This document shows positions 13,901-25,000 of a DNA stretch of 64,000 nt, in pieces. The notes beneath the pieces were generated by a model. That model was given only the letters and a program-made list of their open reading frames with translations, was not told where the DNA came from and did not search any database. Position 1 is the first letter of the stretch. Every line of letters begins with the position of its first letter. The stretch is from assembly GCA_004794655.1 (NCBI GenBank), contig SMMW01000622.1:10358501-10422500 (forward strand). The letters run 5' to 3'. Origin of the DNA: Marisa cornuarietis (Eukaryota; Mollusca; Gastropoda; Architaenioglossa; Ampullariidae). A program made the position numbers and the translations under genes.

Positions 13901-16900
13901 CTCTTCAGTACATCTTGAGACAAAAACGGGGTACAAGAAAGAACGCTTTATAGTGGTCACTCGAGTGGGTAATGATGAAGAGTTAAAGAAAAAGGAAAAA
14001 GAAAAGCAGAATGCAGATATTGTAAGTTGTTTCTCACACACCTGACACCAGTTGTTCCTTTTCCTTCTTCTCCTTTTAGTTATTGTCTTATTCACACTCT
14101 ACACTTTCATTTCTTTGTTGCTCACATAGTGAACGAAGTCTACCATTGCAAACTGTATTATCTCAATTATCTCTTGCTATCAGTTGAACACATTTGCACT
14201 TGTTTTTCTCTTCTTGTTAACTGCTGTTTCCAGTTAAATACATTCACATTTTGGTCATTTTGTTTGAGACCCATTATGATCAGCATAATTATTATAATAA
14301 AAAAGTGTGCACATAATTGGTAATATACATAATTTTACTTGTAGATGTCATGCATTTTTCATTGTTGCTTTTGTACATTTGGAAGTTGAGAAGAAAGAGA
14401 TGGTAAGAGTTGTAGGGAATAACTATGATTGCAGATGGAAGTGGAAGAAGCTATCGGTTTTTCCAAAGTCTTCAAATTAATAACAGAGTCAGTAAGTAGT
14501 ATATAATATTCATAAGATAAAGATAGATCAAGCCTTGTTTAGTGGCTCCTAACTAAAAATGATGACAATGAAGGGGCGTTGGCTTTGGAGGTTGTGGTGT
14601 CTCTCTGCATGCTTGGATTTTAAAAAGAAACGTTCATTTAAGTCAGTGACTGCTTCTGGCAGCAGTCCGGGTGTTTTTCTGTTTAATATTATTTTCTCTA
14701 AACATTCTTTCCACAGGGCAAGCTTGTTGTGGGGCACAACATGTTGTTGGATGTTATGCTCACACTCAACCAGTTTGGTTGCCCTTTGCCAGAGGTTTGC
14801 ATTTTTTTCTTTCTGTTTGCTACCACAATTACTTGATGATATTTTTAACATTTTTGTGAGGCATGGTGGTGTTTTATTTGTGGTTAAAATGACTAGTGGA
14901 TGGACTGTATTGCTTATCTCTTTTGCTTTGGCATCTGCAGGAGCTGGAGGAGTTCAAAGACATGGTCAGGTGCTGCTTTCCCAAGTAAGAGTTTATTTAT
15001 ATATGTAACCTTTTTTAGAGATGAATCATAAATATAGTTTTTTTTCTTAACTCTAATTTTGCTAGGTCTAGAGTATAGATTGTGTAAGATTTTAATTTTT
15101 GTCAATTAACTCATTGCAGTTACCTCCCTTTCGAGCAAAAATGTTCACTTCAGGTCACTATAGTTTGGGCATATGGAAAACACGGAAAAATAACTCACAA
15201 AAGTTCCACTTTTAAAGTCACTCAAATAATTGTGCTAAAATGGATAATGATCATCCAGAACAAGTAGACTGACAAGACATACTAATTCTCATGACTGCCA
15301 CACCAAACTGTCAAAACACGTAGAGCATCATCCCACCAAGACATGTTCTTCCTCACCTCACAAAGGAATTACATTTTAAGACAGAATATCTTGTTATTAA
15401 TTTAAGCCAAGGGAAGCAACTTTTAAAAAAATTAGGTTTAAAATGCAGCATTTACTTCTTCTTTAGCATTAACTCTTTGCAGTCGTAAGAAAAGTAAAAA
15501 CCCTCAATGAATTTGTCTGGTGCATCAGTACTGTGGTAATCAGATAACACTACTTTTAGACAAATTATCAAACACAAATTTCTGCTCTCTGGTATTATGC
15601 AACTAGTATTAAGATGTTCATTGGGTGAAAGTTACAGAACAGCATAGATATGTTGTTTTGAATGATTGTCATTTCTTAGAAATCTTCATTTTCTTCACAA
15701 GAACTTTGTCTTTTTTTACTGCAAATGTGAGTTGATGTTTAAAACTGCAATTTCTGTCACAACTTGGCTTTATTCTAACATTTTGCAGATTGTTGGACAC
15801 CAAGCTGATGGCCTCGACACATCCATTCAGGGTGAGAATCAGGAGGAAATTTAATTACAGCTTACCTCTGCTTGCTTTGCAGTAGTTCTTTATAACTGAA
15901 GTTTTCATCTAGGTTTGAATGATAAGTTTTGTGTTTGTATGTGGTTGTGACATATGCGTGCACCAATTCACCTGCATGCATAAAGATGTTAATGTCCTGA
16001 TGAAAAACACAAAAGACAGAGATCTCATTTTGCCTTAATATGTTGATCCACTCATTGAATAGGAAGTCATACCAAGCTCTGTCCTGGAAGAAATGAGAAA
16101 AACACTAGAAAAGGAGCCCTTCACTCCGGCCAAAGTAGGTATGTATCTTCTAGTCCACAGAGGTTTTGTTCTTTTCTTACCATGCTATATTACCATCTCC
16201 TAAATAGCATAAATCATCATAAACTTAGTATTCAAATTTGTGCTTGGTACCTGGTGCATTGGCAAGATTTTAAATCTACAAGAGATTTTAAAATCAAAAC
16301 CTTGGTTTCATCCAAACTTGCAGCCTGACCATTCACCACAGTTAAAGTTGCAGCATGGTTGATTCTATGATGGTAGTTCTCTTGGAGATTTCCTATTGGC
16401 TATGTGTTCTCTCGCCTTAACTCTTTTGGTACTTCTGAGGTTATGTTGATGATGCTGAGCAACAAGTATAAGGCAAGCAGTCTTGTCAGATCCTCTTTGA
16501 AATGTGCCTGAATGGCCCAGTGGTGTGAGCCATGTTTTCCTATATAACATTTTGGCTGTTGTCATCTGTTTGACACTGGAAAGCTGTGTACATTTATGTT
16601 TAATTCTTACTATTGCTCCTTTGCACTGCAAACACTTGGACTTGTCTCCCTTATTCTTGTAGCCAGCAGCAGTCGCAACTTTGCTGTATTGTTGAATTCA
16701 GTTCCTTTTTCAAAGCTGTTAAAACAACATACAGCCCAGTTACAACTCTCACTCCCTTTTTCTAGTATATCCCTGCTTCATTCTGTTTTGTCTTTTTCTA
16801 ATTCGCAGAGGCAGGAGGCAAACTTTGATTGCTTACAGTCTCCAAACTAGCGTCACTTTAATTCAATGACATTTCTTGCATGGAGATAGAATAGTTTTAT

Positions 16901-19900
16901 ATCATGAATGTTTGACATTGAAGAGACTGAATTCAAATAATCATGTCATATATTTCTTTAGAATAGCTTCACTGAATATTATTTTTTCTAGTGCTGGCAG
17001 AGGGCTTTGAGCATTATGAGAATGCAGAGGTGTACCACGAAGCTGGATATGATGCATACATCACAGGCATCATGTGTGCCACCATGTGTAACTATTTAGG
17101 TGGGAAAATTATATGTGCTTTTTTTATTGTGTGAGTGCTTAGAACATGCTTTAAAGTACTGTGAACATGTACATGGCATTTTTTTGTATTTGGTTATTCA
17201 TTGATGCAGGTACATGCTCATAAATTTTAAAATGTGTTTTTCCTTGTCAATATATACATTCATCTTTTCGTTTATAGAATGAAAATGACTGTGAAGTATG
17301 GTTTTGTGTCATACACTGAATACTATATATTTGAAGGTGGTATCCAAAATTCTGCACATCCATTTGCCTTGCCAACTTCTCCAACTGTGCAGCCCTTCAT
17401 AAACAAGTAAGTTTTCTGATAAGGGGATTTCGGTGTTTGTGTGTCATGTGTTTTGAAAAACTAATTTTTAGTGATTTTATGTGTACATTGCTTATAAATG
17501 CTTTAAAGTTTTGCTGAATGAGCTGCAATAAATAGAAGAGGGCTTTTTGTTGAAATTCCATGCCAGGACAACATTTACATTTAAGCATTCATTTCATCTG
17601 TAGTATTAATCTTGCTACACTATTTTGCCTACTATATCTTGTTACTTTTTTGTGCTGTATTATATCTCTGTATTCATGTTTGAAGCTGGAATTTAAGATT
17701 TAAGGTAAAACAATATTTCAAGTTTTGTTCCTCCAGTTTAACATCTTCTCTTCTCCTCTGCCTTCCACCCCTTTCATTTGTTTATCCCTTTTCCCTGTCT
17801 GACAAGGGCAGTCAGTTGGCGTAACGGTTAGTGACTGTCACCAATACAGTGAAGATTTGCTGTCCTGGGTTCAGCTCTTGTCTCGCGCACACTGTTCTTT
17901 CTCTGCATGTGGCATCTGTTTACAGGGTGGCTGCCTTGCCGTGATATATCCTTAGTTGCTGGCTCGGCGTAAAACACCAATTCCCCCCCCTCACCCCCCG
18001 CCCTTTACTGTTTTGTTCCCTTTTACCTTTTATCCTTTAACCTTTAACTGAAAGTCAGCTTTCTCTATTGTCATGAAAGAGTTATACACTGAAATTGGTG
18101 TGGTCTTGAAAGAATAAAAGACTTTGAATGATAGAAACTATCGTAAATTTTGGACTTTTTTCCCCAGCTTTAAACCCTGCAGCTTAAACAGTGATGCAGC
18201 TTGTTTACGTATTTTAACGGATTTTTCAGATTCCGATTAATTTGTCGATGAGCTTTATGTTAAAGTGTTAACTGTTCACATTGTTACAGTGTTAAGTGTT
18301 GACATTTTTAAATCAAAGCCGCATACAATTGAAGCATTCAGATCAGTTGCTGAAGCACACCCCCCCATCATGCCGAAAACAAGGTGAAGTGCCTACGATG
18401 CAGCTTTCATGTTGTATATATATGTGGCTTATAATCCAGTGCAGATTTTTTTTAAATTTAGTGGGCGCAGCTTAATAGACAACAATTTATGGTAATTAGC
18501 TTGAAAAATAATGTTTTGAAAATTATCCTTTTTCATCTGAAAACACACCTGTTTGCAGATTAAACCTGATGAGAATGGCTGATGTTCCATATCTTCACCT
18601 CAGTGGTCCAGACTGTGAGTGAAATATTCTCTTTAATTATTGACCATGGTGCTGTTTCTTAACGGAAGTCTATTCTCCTCTTTGTTTCCTGAACAATGCA
18701 TGCTATAAAGTTAATTTGATATACATCAATCAACAAAAATATGAGATGAGAAAAAAAGCATAAATGCAGTTGAGAGTTATTTTTTATAGTATTAAAATAC
18801 TAGTTTTCTTGTCCTGTTTCGTTCATATATTGGCCACATGATTGTATGCATTCAGACTCTTACCTGCATTAACTTTACATTGAATAATGTTTGTGTTTCA
18901 CCTGAGACAACAAAGTGAGGTTTGATGATTAAGCTACTGCCAGATGCACATGTATAGCTTTAAATCATAGCTAATCACTTAATCTTCACTACAGTGCAGC
19001 CTGCAAGAGATCATGTGTTCCATCTAACATTTCCTAAAGAATGGAAAGCATCCGATATCAACCACCTTTTTTCTCCTTATGGTTAGTATTAATTAGTCTC
19101 ATTCTTTCCTATTTTTATCTGCATAAGTGTGGCTATACTTTCCCATTCAGATTTTCATGCATGCGGGTAATTTGAAGGTAATTTTCTTTTACATGAAAAT
19201 GTTTGTCAACAGAATATACAGGCATATGCATACACATCTCAGTATTAAAGAGAGGAATGGTTTGAGAATGTCCTTGGGTGGTCTGGTGGCACATTCGTTA
19301 GTGCCTGTCACCAATATAGTGAAGGTTGACTGTCCTGGGTTCACCTCTCGTCTTGGACATGCTGTTATTTCTCTGCACATGGCATCTGTTTACAGGGCTA
19401 GCTGCTTTGCTGTGATGTAATCTTAGTTGCTGGCTCAGCATGAAACACTGATTTCCCTCCTCCCTTTCTCCTTTGAGGATGTCCTTAGTTTCTACTATTA
19501 GAGAGTTCTAGCTCAAGAGAGCTTTATAATGTTAATTCTCATCAGACTTATCTTTGGCTTTAGGGCAGTCTTCTTAATGTTCTTACAAGTACTAAAAATG
19601 TTTACATCAGGTTTGAGTCATGCTGTTCCAATTCATTTCTGATTTTTTTTTTAAGTTGTTAGTTTTATCACAAGAATTTACTTGTCTTTGCAATTTTCTT
19701 CTTTTTAGGTACAGTACAAATAAATTGGCTGAGTGACACTTCAGCATTTGTGTCACTTCACAAGAGAGACTCAGCTAATGTTGGTGCGTTACCAATTAGT
19801 CATAGGTTATAAATAGCTGTTGGTTTTATGGTACATCTTATCATTGGTTACAACTATAAAGATTTCGTCACTACATGATATTCTTACAAATAACAGTGCT

Positions 19901-21807
19901 GTAGGAAACCATGCATCTTGAGGTGAAAGAGCCCTTAAACAGAGACTTTTTTGGGAGGAGGGGGAGGTTACATTTTTTTAAAAAAACATTGGTAGGTGGT
20001 TTGAAATAGCAAAAGTTAAATATTAGTTCTGGTTGACAAACTTTTCTTGATCCCTTATCTCTTGACCTTTCTCAGTCTTGAAAACTCTCTGCCAAGACAA
20101 GACTGTGTTCCAGCTGATACCATATCAGGTTTTCAAAGGAGGACAAGCAGCAGATGTTGTCAGCAGAAAACGGGTCTCTCTTGATGCCGATATCAAGTTT
20201 CCTTTCACCAAGAAACTCAAGTCAAACAGCAATGAGTAAGCAAGTTTCTAAACTTCATGCATATCCCATTCTCTCAACAACATGTATAGCATTGGTCCTT
20301 TTTTCAGTCTTAAAGACCAACCTGATAGGTTTTCGTTGTTTTTATATCTTGGTAGGTATAGGCGATATAAAACTAACCTGTAAATTTTAGCCTCCAAATT
20401 AATTATCCGCTACAATTCGCACCTACGATCAACAAGCGCCGCTAACAGTGTACTACATCACTCTAATGCACCATTCACAACATTGGCACCAGTCAACACC
20501 AATCAGAGAGAATGGGCAACAGTTCAGGTTATTGGGAGGTTGAAAGTCTGCATTTCTCGTGGTTCTGAAAAACTGCTACTATAGCACGAGAAATGCAGAT
20601 TTTAACGTCCGAACAACAACTGTCGCCCATTTTCTCTCTATGTTTGGTGTTGACAGCTGCTGATGTTGTGAATGGTGCATTAGCATGACGAAGCGCACTG
20701 TTAGCGGTGCTCGTTGATCGCAGGTGCGAATCGCGTACTTTGCTAGCAGATAATGAATGGATGGGTTTTAGAGGCTGCAATTTACAGGTTAGGCTTATAT
20801 CGCCTATAACGATCGATATCTGCAAAAAACACAAACCATTCAGGTTGGTCTTTAACAAGCAATCCACCTGAGAGTGTGAAGGACTATGTTGCCCACTCAG
20901 GAAGTAATGAAGAAAAGAGAACATTACAAATTGCTAGTAGAACTAAAGTTGTAGCCAGAATAGATTTCCTGCATTTCTTATTGTAAGAACCTAACATTTC
21001 AGAGAAGCCAAGCCACTCGATCTTGTCACTGTGTTTCCCATCCCTGAGGAGGCAGAAATGCCGCTAGAGAAAAGTGAGTCAACCAACAACGCCGAGTCGA
21101 TTGTTTCATCTAGTTCACATCCAGGTGAGTCAACTACATTCCCTCACTCTTTTTTTTTTCTCTTTTTCTGTTTTTGTTCATCTTTTGTGAGGTTATTTTC
21201 AGGAAAAACAATTTGAGACATCTTCCATTGTCATTCTTCGATTCTTGTTGGAAAAGAAATGGGCAGATTGAATCTGACAGATTATTTTCCTTGAAATCCT
21301 TAGCTTTGTTTAAAAAAAAAAGAGGGTCAATCTCCTATCCCTCTCACTGCTTCATCTTTCCCAACCCTCTGTGGGGTCAGGTAGCCATTCTCAACCCTCT
21401 GTGGAGTCAGGTAGCCATTCTCGAGCTTCTGTGGAGTCAGGCACCCATTTCCAATGTCTGTAGTGAGCAGGGCAAGTTCGCTTCATCATATGGTTATCAA
21501 ACCAGATTCAGATGCCAGTGCTCTAATGACTTGGCTCTGCTTCCCCATTGTGTAACTTCTTGACTTTGCTACAACCTTTGTATGTGGAGATTTTTTGCTC
21601 TTTTGAGTAATTTACACAGTTGATGTTTTTGTTAAATTTTGTTGCTTTGGTGGTGCAGTGATTGGTTTTCATGTGCCTGTCTGAAAAAGTAACAGGAAAT
21701 AACATTTGTAGTCTTTGTGATTGTTAGCAGTTTTTTAAACATGTTTTTCTGTGCTTTTTCCAGAGTCATCAGATGAGAAACTTTTTGCAGAACCTGTCAA
21801 CTGGTGA
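7932..21807 (+). CDS. PARN: PARN: poly(A)-specific ribonuclease (DEDDh deadenylase)
   Basis: Twenty-two coding exons: 7932-7950, 9354-9431, 9794-9867, 10207-10274, 11280-11361, 12068-12128, 12615-12795, 13466-13573, 13898-14021, 14435-14491, 14717-14794, 14941-14984, 15789-15831, 16063-16138, 16992-17099, 17337-17406, 18559-18614, 18995-19081, 19709-19783, 20076-20235, 21003-21124, 21764-21807. Total 1815 nt, 604 residues (human 639). The DEDDh nuclease is complete: D28 and E30 in FLAFDTEF, D296 in HNMLLDVM, H380 and D385 in [11 protein letters not shown]. An R3H-like segment lies around [10 protein letters not shown] to [11 protein letters not shown], and an RRM around [13 protein letters not shown] to [13 protein letters not shown], with W478 at the place of the human cap-binding Trp. 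The enzyme removes poly(A) from mRNA 3' ends and trims snoRNA, scaRNA and other small RNA tails. The tail is acidic and Ser-rich and ends FAEPVNW, like the human protein's terminal Trp. The weakest acceptor is at 17336. Confidence 0.95.
9902..9985 (-). repeat. L2-like tail repeat in PARN intron 3
   Basis: Reverse-strand copy with AAGTGCTTTGAGC, then TGCCTTTGATGGTGGGG, then GCGCTATATAAAT and an ATT-repeat end. It shares the central GCCTTTGATGGTGGGGTAA with the copy at 36.16 kb, which shows common origin. The tail resembles L2-type LINE or SINE 3' ends. Confidence 0.7.
17805..17990 (+). mobile_element. SINE family 1, copy in PARN intron 16
   Basis: Begins with GTTGGCGTAACGGTTAGTG, has a degenerate pol III B-box region (GGGTTCAGCTC), and ends with GTTGCTGGCTCGGCGTAAAA followed by CACCAATT and a C-rich run. 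Its 5' half looks tRNA-derived. Same orientation as PARN. Confidence 0.75.
19273..19460 (+). mobile_element. SINE family 1, copy in PARN intron 18
   Basis: Colinear with the copy at 17.8 kb: GGTGGCACATTCGTTAGTGC, CTGTCACCAATATAGTGAAG, GTTTACAGGGC and GTTGCTGGCTCAGCATGAAA. It is more diverged at the 3' end and so probably older. Confidence 0.75.
20314..20851. mobile_element. 538-bp foldback element (TTAA-flanked) in PARN intron 20
   Basis: The two halves are inverted copies of each other. The left end is AGACCAACCTGATAGG and the right end is its complement. Shared internal blocks in mirrored order include AGGCGATATAA, TAACCTGTAAATT, ATTCGCACCT, CGCTAACAGTG, TAATGCACCATTCACAACAT, and CTGCATTTCTCGTG near the centre. 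It is flanked on both sides by TTAA (20310-20313 and 20852-20855), the target duplication typical of piggyBac-type elements. No coding capacity. Best read as a non-autonomous foldback/MITE; the piggyBac link rests only on TTAA. Confidence 0.85.
21362..21451. repeat. Three 30-bp tandem units in PARN intron 21
   Basis: Units start at 21362, 21392 and 21422 and contain CTCTGTGGGGTCAGGTAGCC or close variants. The third is more diverged. Confidence 0.8.
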
Positions 21808-21852
21808 CCATCAGAGTTAGTTTTCTGTACAAGAGACAGCCTCTAAAACAAA

Positions 21853-21858
21853 AATAAA
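21853..21858 (+). terminator. PARN polyadenylation signal
   Basis: AATAAA lies 46 nt after the PARN stop codon, giving a very short 3' UTR. A second AATAAA at 22018-22023 would give a UTR of about 230 nt. Sequence alone cannot tell which is used. Confidence 0.45.
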
Positions 21859-22029
21859 TGGATATGCAACCAGTGTTATACAAAAACTTCTGTGTGAAAT
21901 CGCGCTGGTAAAAAGACTATACATGTGTTTTTGAGAAATGCATGAAGAAGCTGGCAACGCTTTTCGTATAAAGTGCAAAAGAGATCTTTATTTACCAGAT
22001 GTTATAGACTACTCATAAATAAAATTTTT

Positions 22030-25000
22030 GAGGCATCAGACTGGCTTTTGTCAGTACACCTTCTGGTAGAGTGTTGGATGTTTTATCAGACCTTGATGCC
22101 TTACACAGATTCATTCCCAATAAAAAAAAAATTCACCAGAAAGTGCATGATAAGACTAAAGATTATTTCCTTGTTGAAATCTTGTGTGTTCCCCAAGAAC
22201 AAGAAGTTTAAAATCCTTTGAATGCACCAGATATTTAAATTGTGTACGAGCAACTAACACTTGATGTGGTGTTAATACAAGTAACACTTGGTATAAGAGG
22301 TTGGTTTTTCTGGGCGAGGCCAGGGACTGCCCAGCTCACAATGTCCCAGTCTCTTCATGTCTATGAAAGAGGAAGCAGCTTCAAAATCACATAGGAAGCT
22401 GGCCTATATTGAGTCACGGCATCTTTAATGCAGCTGTTTGACACTGCAACGAGGAACTAATTTTTTAAAAATAGAAATGGGAACATATCTAAGTCATTTT
22501 TACAAGTGTGCGAGTTGTTAGCGTGGGAAATACCACTTTAAAGTTTTCTTTCCTGGGAGTAGATCTCTATAATAGATAACTGCATCCCCTGTGCAGGGAT
22601 GTGACAAAATGGCTTTTGTAAGGCGTGGTTTGTCCTGGGCATGCCTGGGGGCAAAGGAGGGGAGAGATTCAGGCTTCACTAACATGGTCATAAGGAAATG
22701 AATAATTCTAGAGAGTTAAGATCTGCAAGTTTGTTGTTTTTTTTTTTGGGGGGTGGGGGGTTTCGCCATTCTTTATCAGGCACACATGATAGTTTCTAAT
22801 AAAACCTGCTTGGAACATGGTCATGAAACAAAGGCAAGGTCACCCCAGGGTTAACAATGGACTAGAAGTATCCTGTAATTTTGAGGTCCCTGTCTTAGTA
22901 GGTCCACAACTATGAATACAAAGGGCATGCTAGGGTTGTAGGTACTGAATGGACTGGAGGTTAATGCAAACTTCTATATACCTATAACTTAATTTTGTTG
23001 TTGTTCTTGACTCATTTTTGCCACACTTTACGGAGTGTACACCAATACAATCAGTAATAGTTAAGGAAAGATTTATTTACCAAAGCATGACGGCTTGTCA
23101 TAAAATATTGATACAATGTTAATACAATAGACTGAAACAGGGAATGTTTGTGTGTTGGCGTGTGCTTAGCTGCTGCTTTCACTCAACTTGCCTGACGTGA
23201 TCTCCGGTATTTTCTGGTACTCGATATCTGGGTGGATTTTATTGTCACGAAATGAAGCAAACTACAAAATAGGGCCACCGTGGCGGAAGAGTAATCGAGA
23301 GGCGCTTTCGTGGAAACGGCATCCGGCATTATGCACCACCTGCTTTTGTAATTAAATTAGATTGTGGTTCGTAAGTGGGGGATCTCCAGAGTACCTGCTG
23401 CTTCTGATAGATGGGCACCATATGTGTCTGTGTGTGTGTGTGTGTGTGTGTGAAAAATGAAGGAAAGACACCTCCATGATCCAGACCGCCGAGGTAACCA
23501 TGTTGCATTGACCTGACATGCCACAATGGAGTATTCCCTCCTCGTCCAAGAACGTTGGACCTGTGCCCTGGTTTTTATTAAAATTTTTCAAATATTTAAT
23601 CTAGGTCCTTTCAAAATTTTTTTTTTTTTTTTTTGAAATGATGTACGGCTACGGCTTTGGCTAGCGAGACACGTAAAGAGAAAAAGCCTACGATCAGTGA
23701 AAAGCCCTAGAGTTGGTGTGTAAATGCAGTAGGGGCAGAGCAACCAGGGACACGAACCATGCGGAGCGGGACGACATGGCAGTGACCTGGCAGTGAACTA
23801 GACACACTAGGGCAGCTCGGAATCGATAGGCCGCTTGAAACTACTGCCAGTGGCAATGCAAGTGCCAAACAGACGGAAGACAACACTGTAAGGCAGTCAG
23901 GACTAAGACGACTTGATTGCCTCGAGTTCGGCGGTGATTCCAGTCCCAGAAAGGATGTCTAGGGGCTGCCTGTTTACAAAATGCATGTGCATCTTGGTTG
24001 CTGTCCCATAATCGTGATGTCTGTTGCACGTTGATTTGATACAACAGTATTTCTCAAACAATTTCTAATGAATATTTCCTGAACAACAGTAAGTAAGGGA
24101 ATGATTAGCTATCAGTTGGCAGTGGTAAAAACATCTTCCAAACAACTGGCGCTCACAAAAAAATATTTTAAACAACTGGAAAAAGATGCATAGTTTTCAA
24201 AATTTGTTGAACAACTGTTCATAATTAATAATGCCAATAATTGATTATTATGAGAAGTATTTTCAAACATCTGTTAAAAAAGAATAATTTCCAGTTGATT
24301 GCTTATCCTTGTTAATTTTGTTGTCGTTCTCATGTATTATTTTGTGTTCGAACGTCGTTTTCATACTCAGTCTGCAGTTTCCATTGCAACATCTTTTCTT
24401 CCAATGAGCAACAAAGTATTGATATCATTCCAAACAAATGTATTAGTTGACAGTGATGATGCCGGCATTAAAACTAATTCTTCCTTCGTGGGTGAGGAAA
24501 GCAAAGTATATATATTAGACCAAGTTCTCTGCAGCTGGGACCAAGGCATTGATGTAGTAACTATTTAACAATACTTCCTTTTGCATGAAACCGGCATTTT
24601 CACTTGCCAATAAGTTGTTTCCCATTTATTTCTCATGGTAAGGCTTTGATGAAGTAGCGACTATGTACCGTATTTTTTTTTTTTTTTAACTGGGGTCTCG
24701 GCTTCCACTGCCCAACGATTGCCTATAAATCAAGTTAACATTTTCAGTGATATGGGTTTCTTTTTAGACTGGAGAGCTGACTGTGGGATTTCCATTTATT
24801 GAGTGGGATTAATAGCTAATGACAAGAAAGTTGTTACAGATCTTGAAGTGACTATGGAAACAACACAAGCGACTGTCACGCTAGTTACAAATGAAATTTT
24901 TAGCAGCCAAATGGTGACTGGCGTAAGGATTTTGTTTTCCACAAATGTTAACATGAGACATGAGGTTCTTCAAACCATAAATAGTTTGATGACGTCGCTA

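Noticed and set aside
14559..15008. 149-codon plus-strand frame
   Set aside because: Runs through two PARN exons (14717-14794, 14941-14984) in the wrong frame and their introns.
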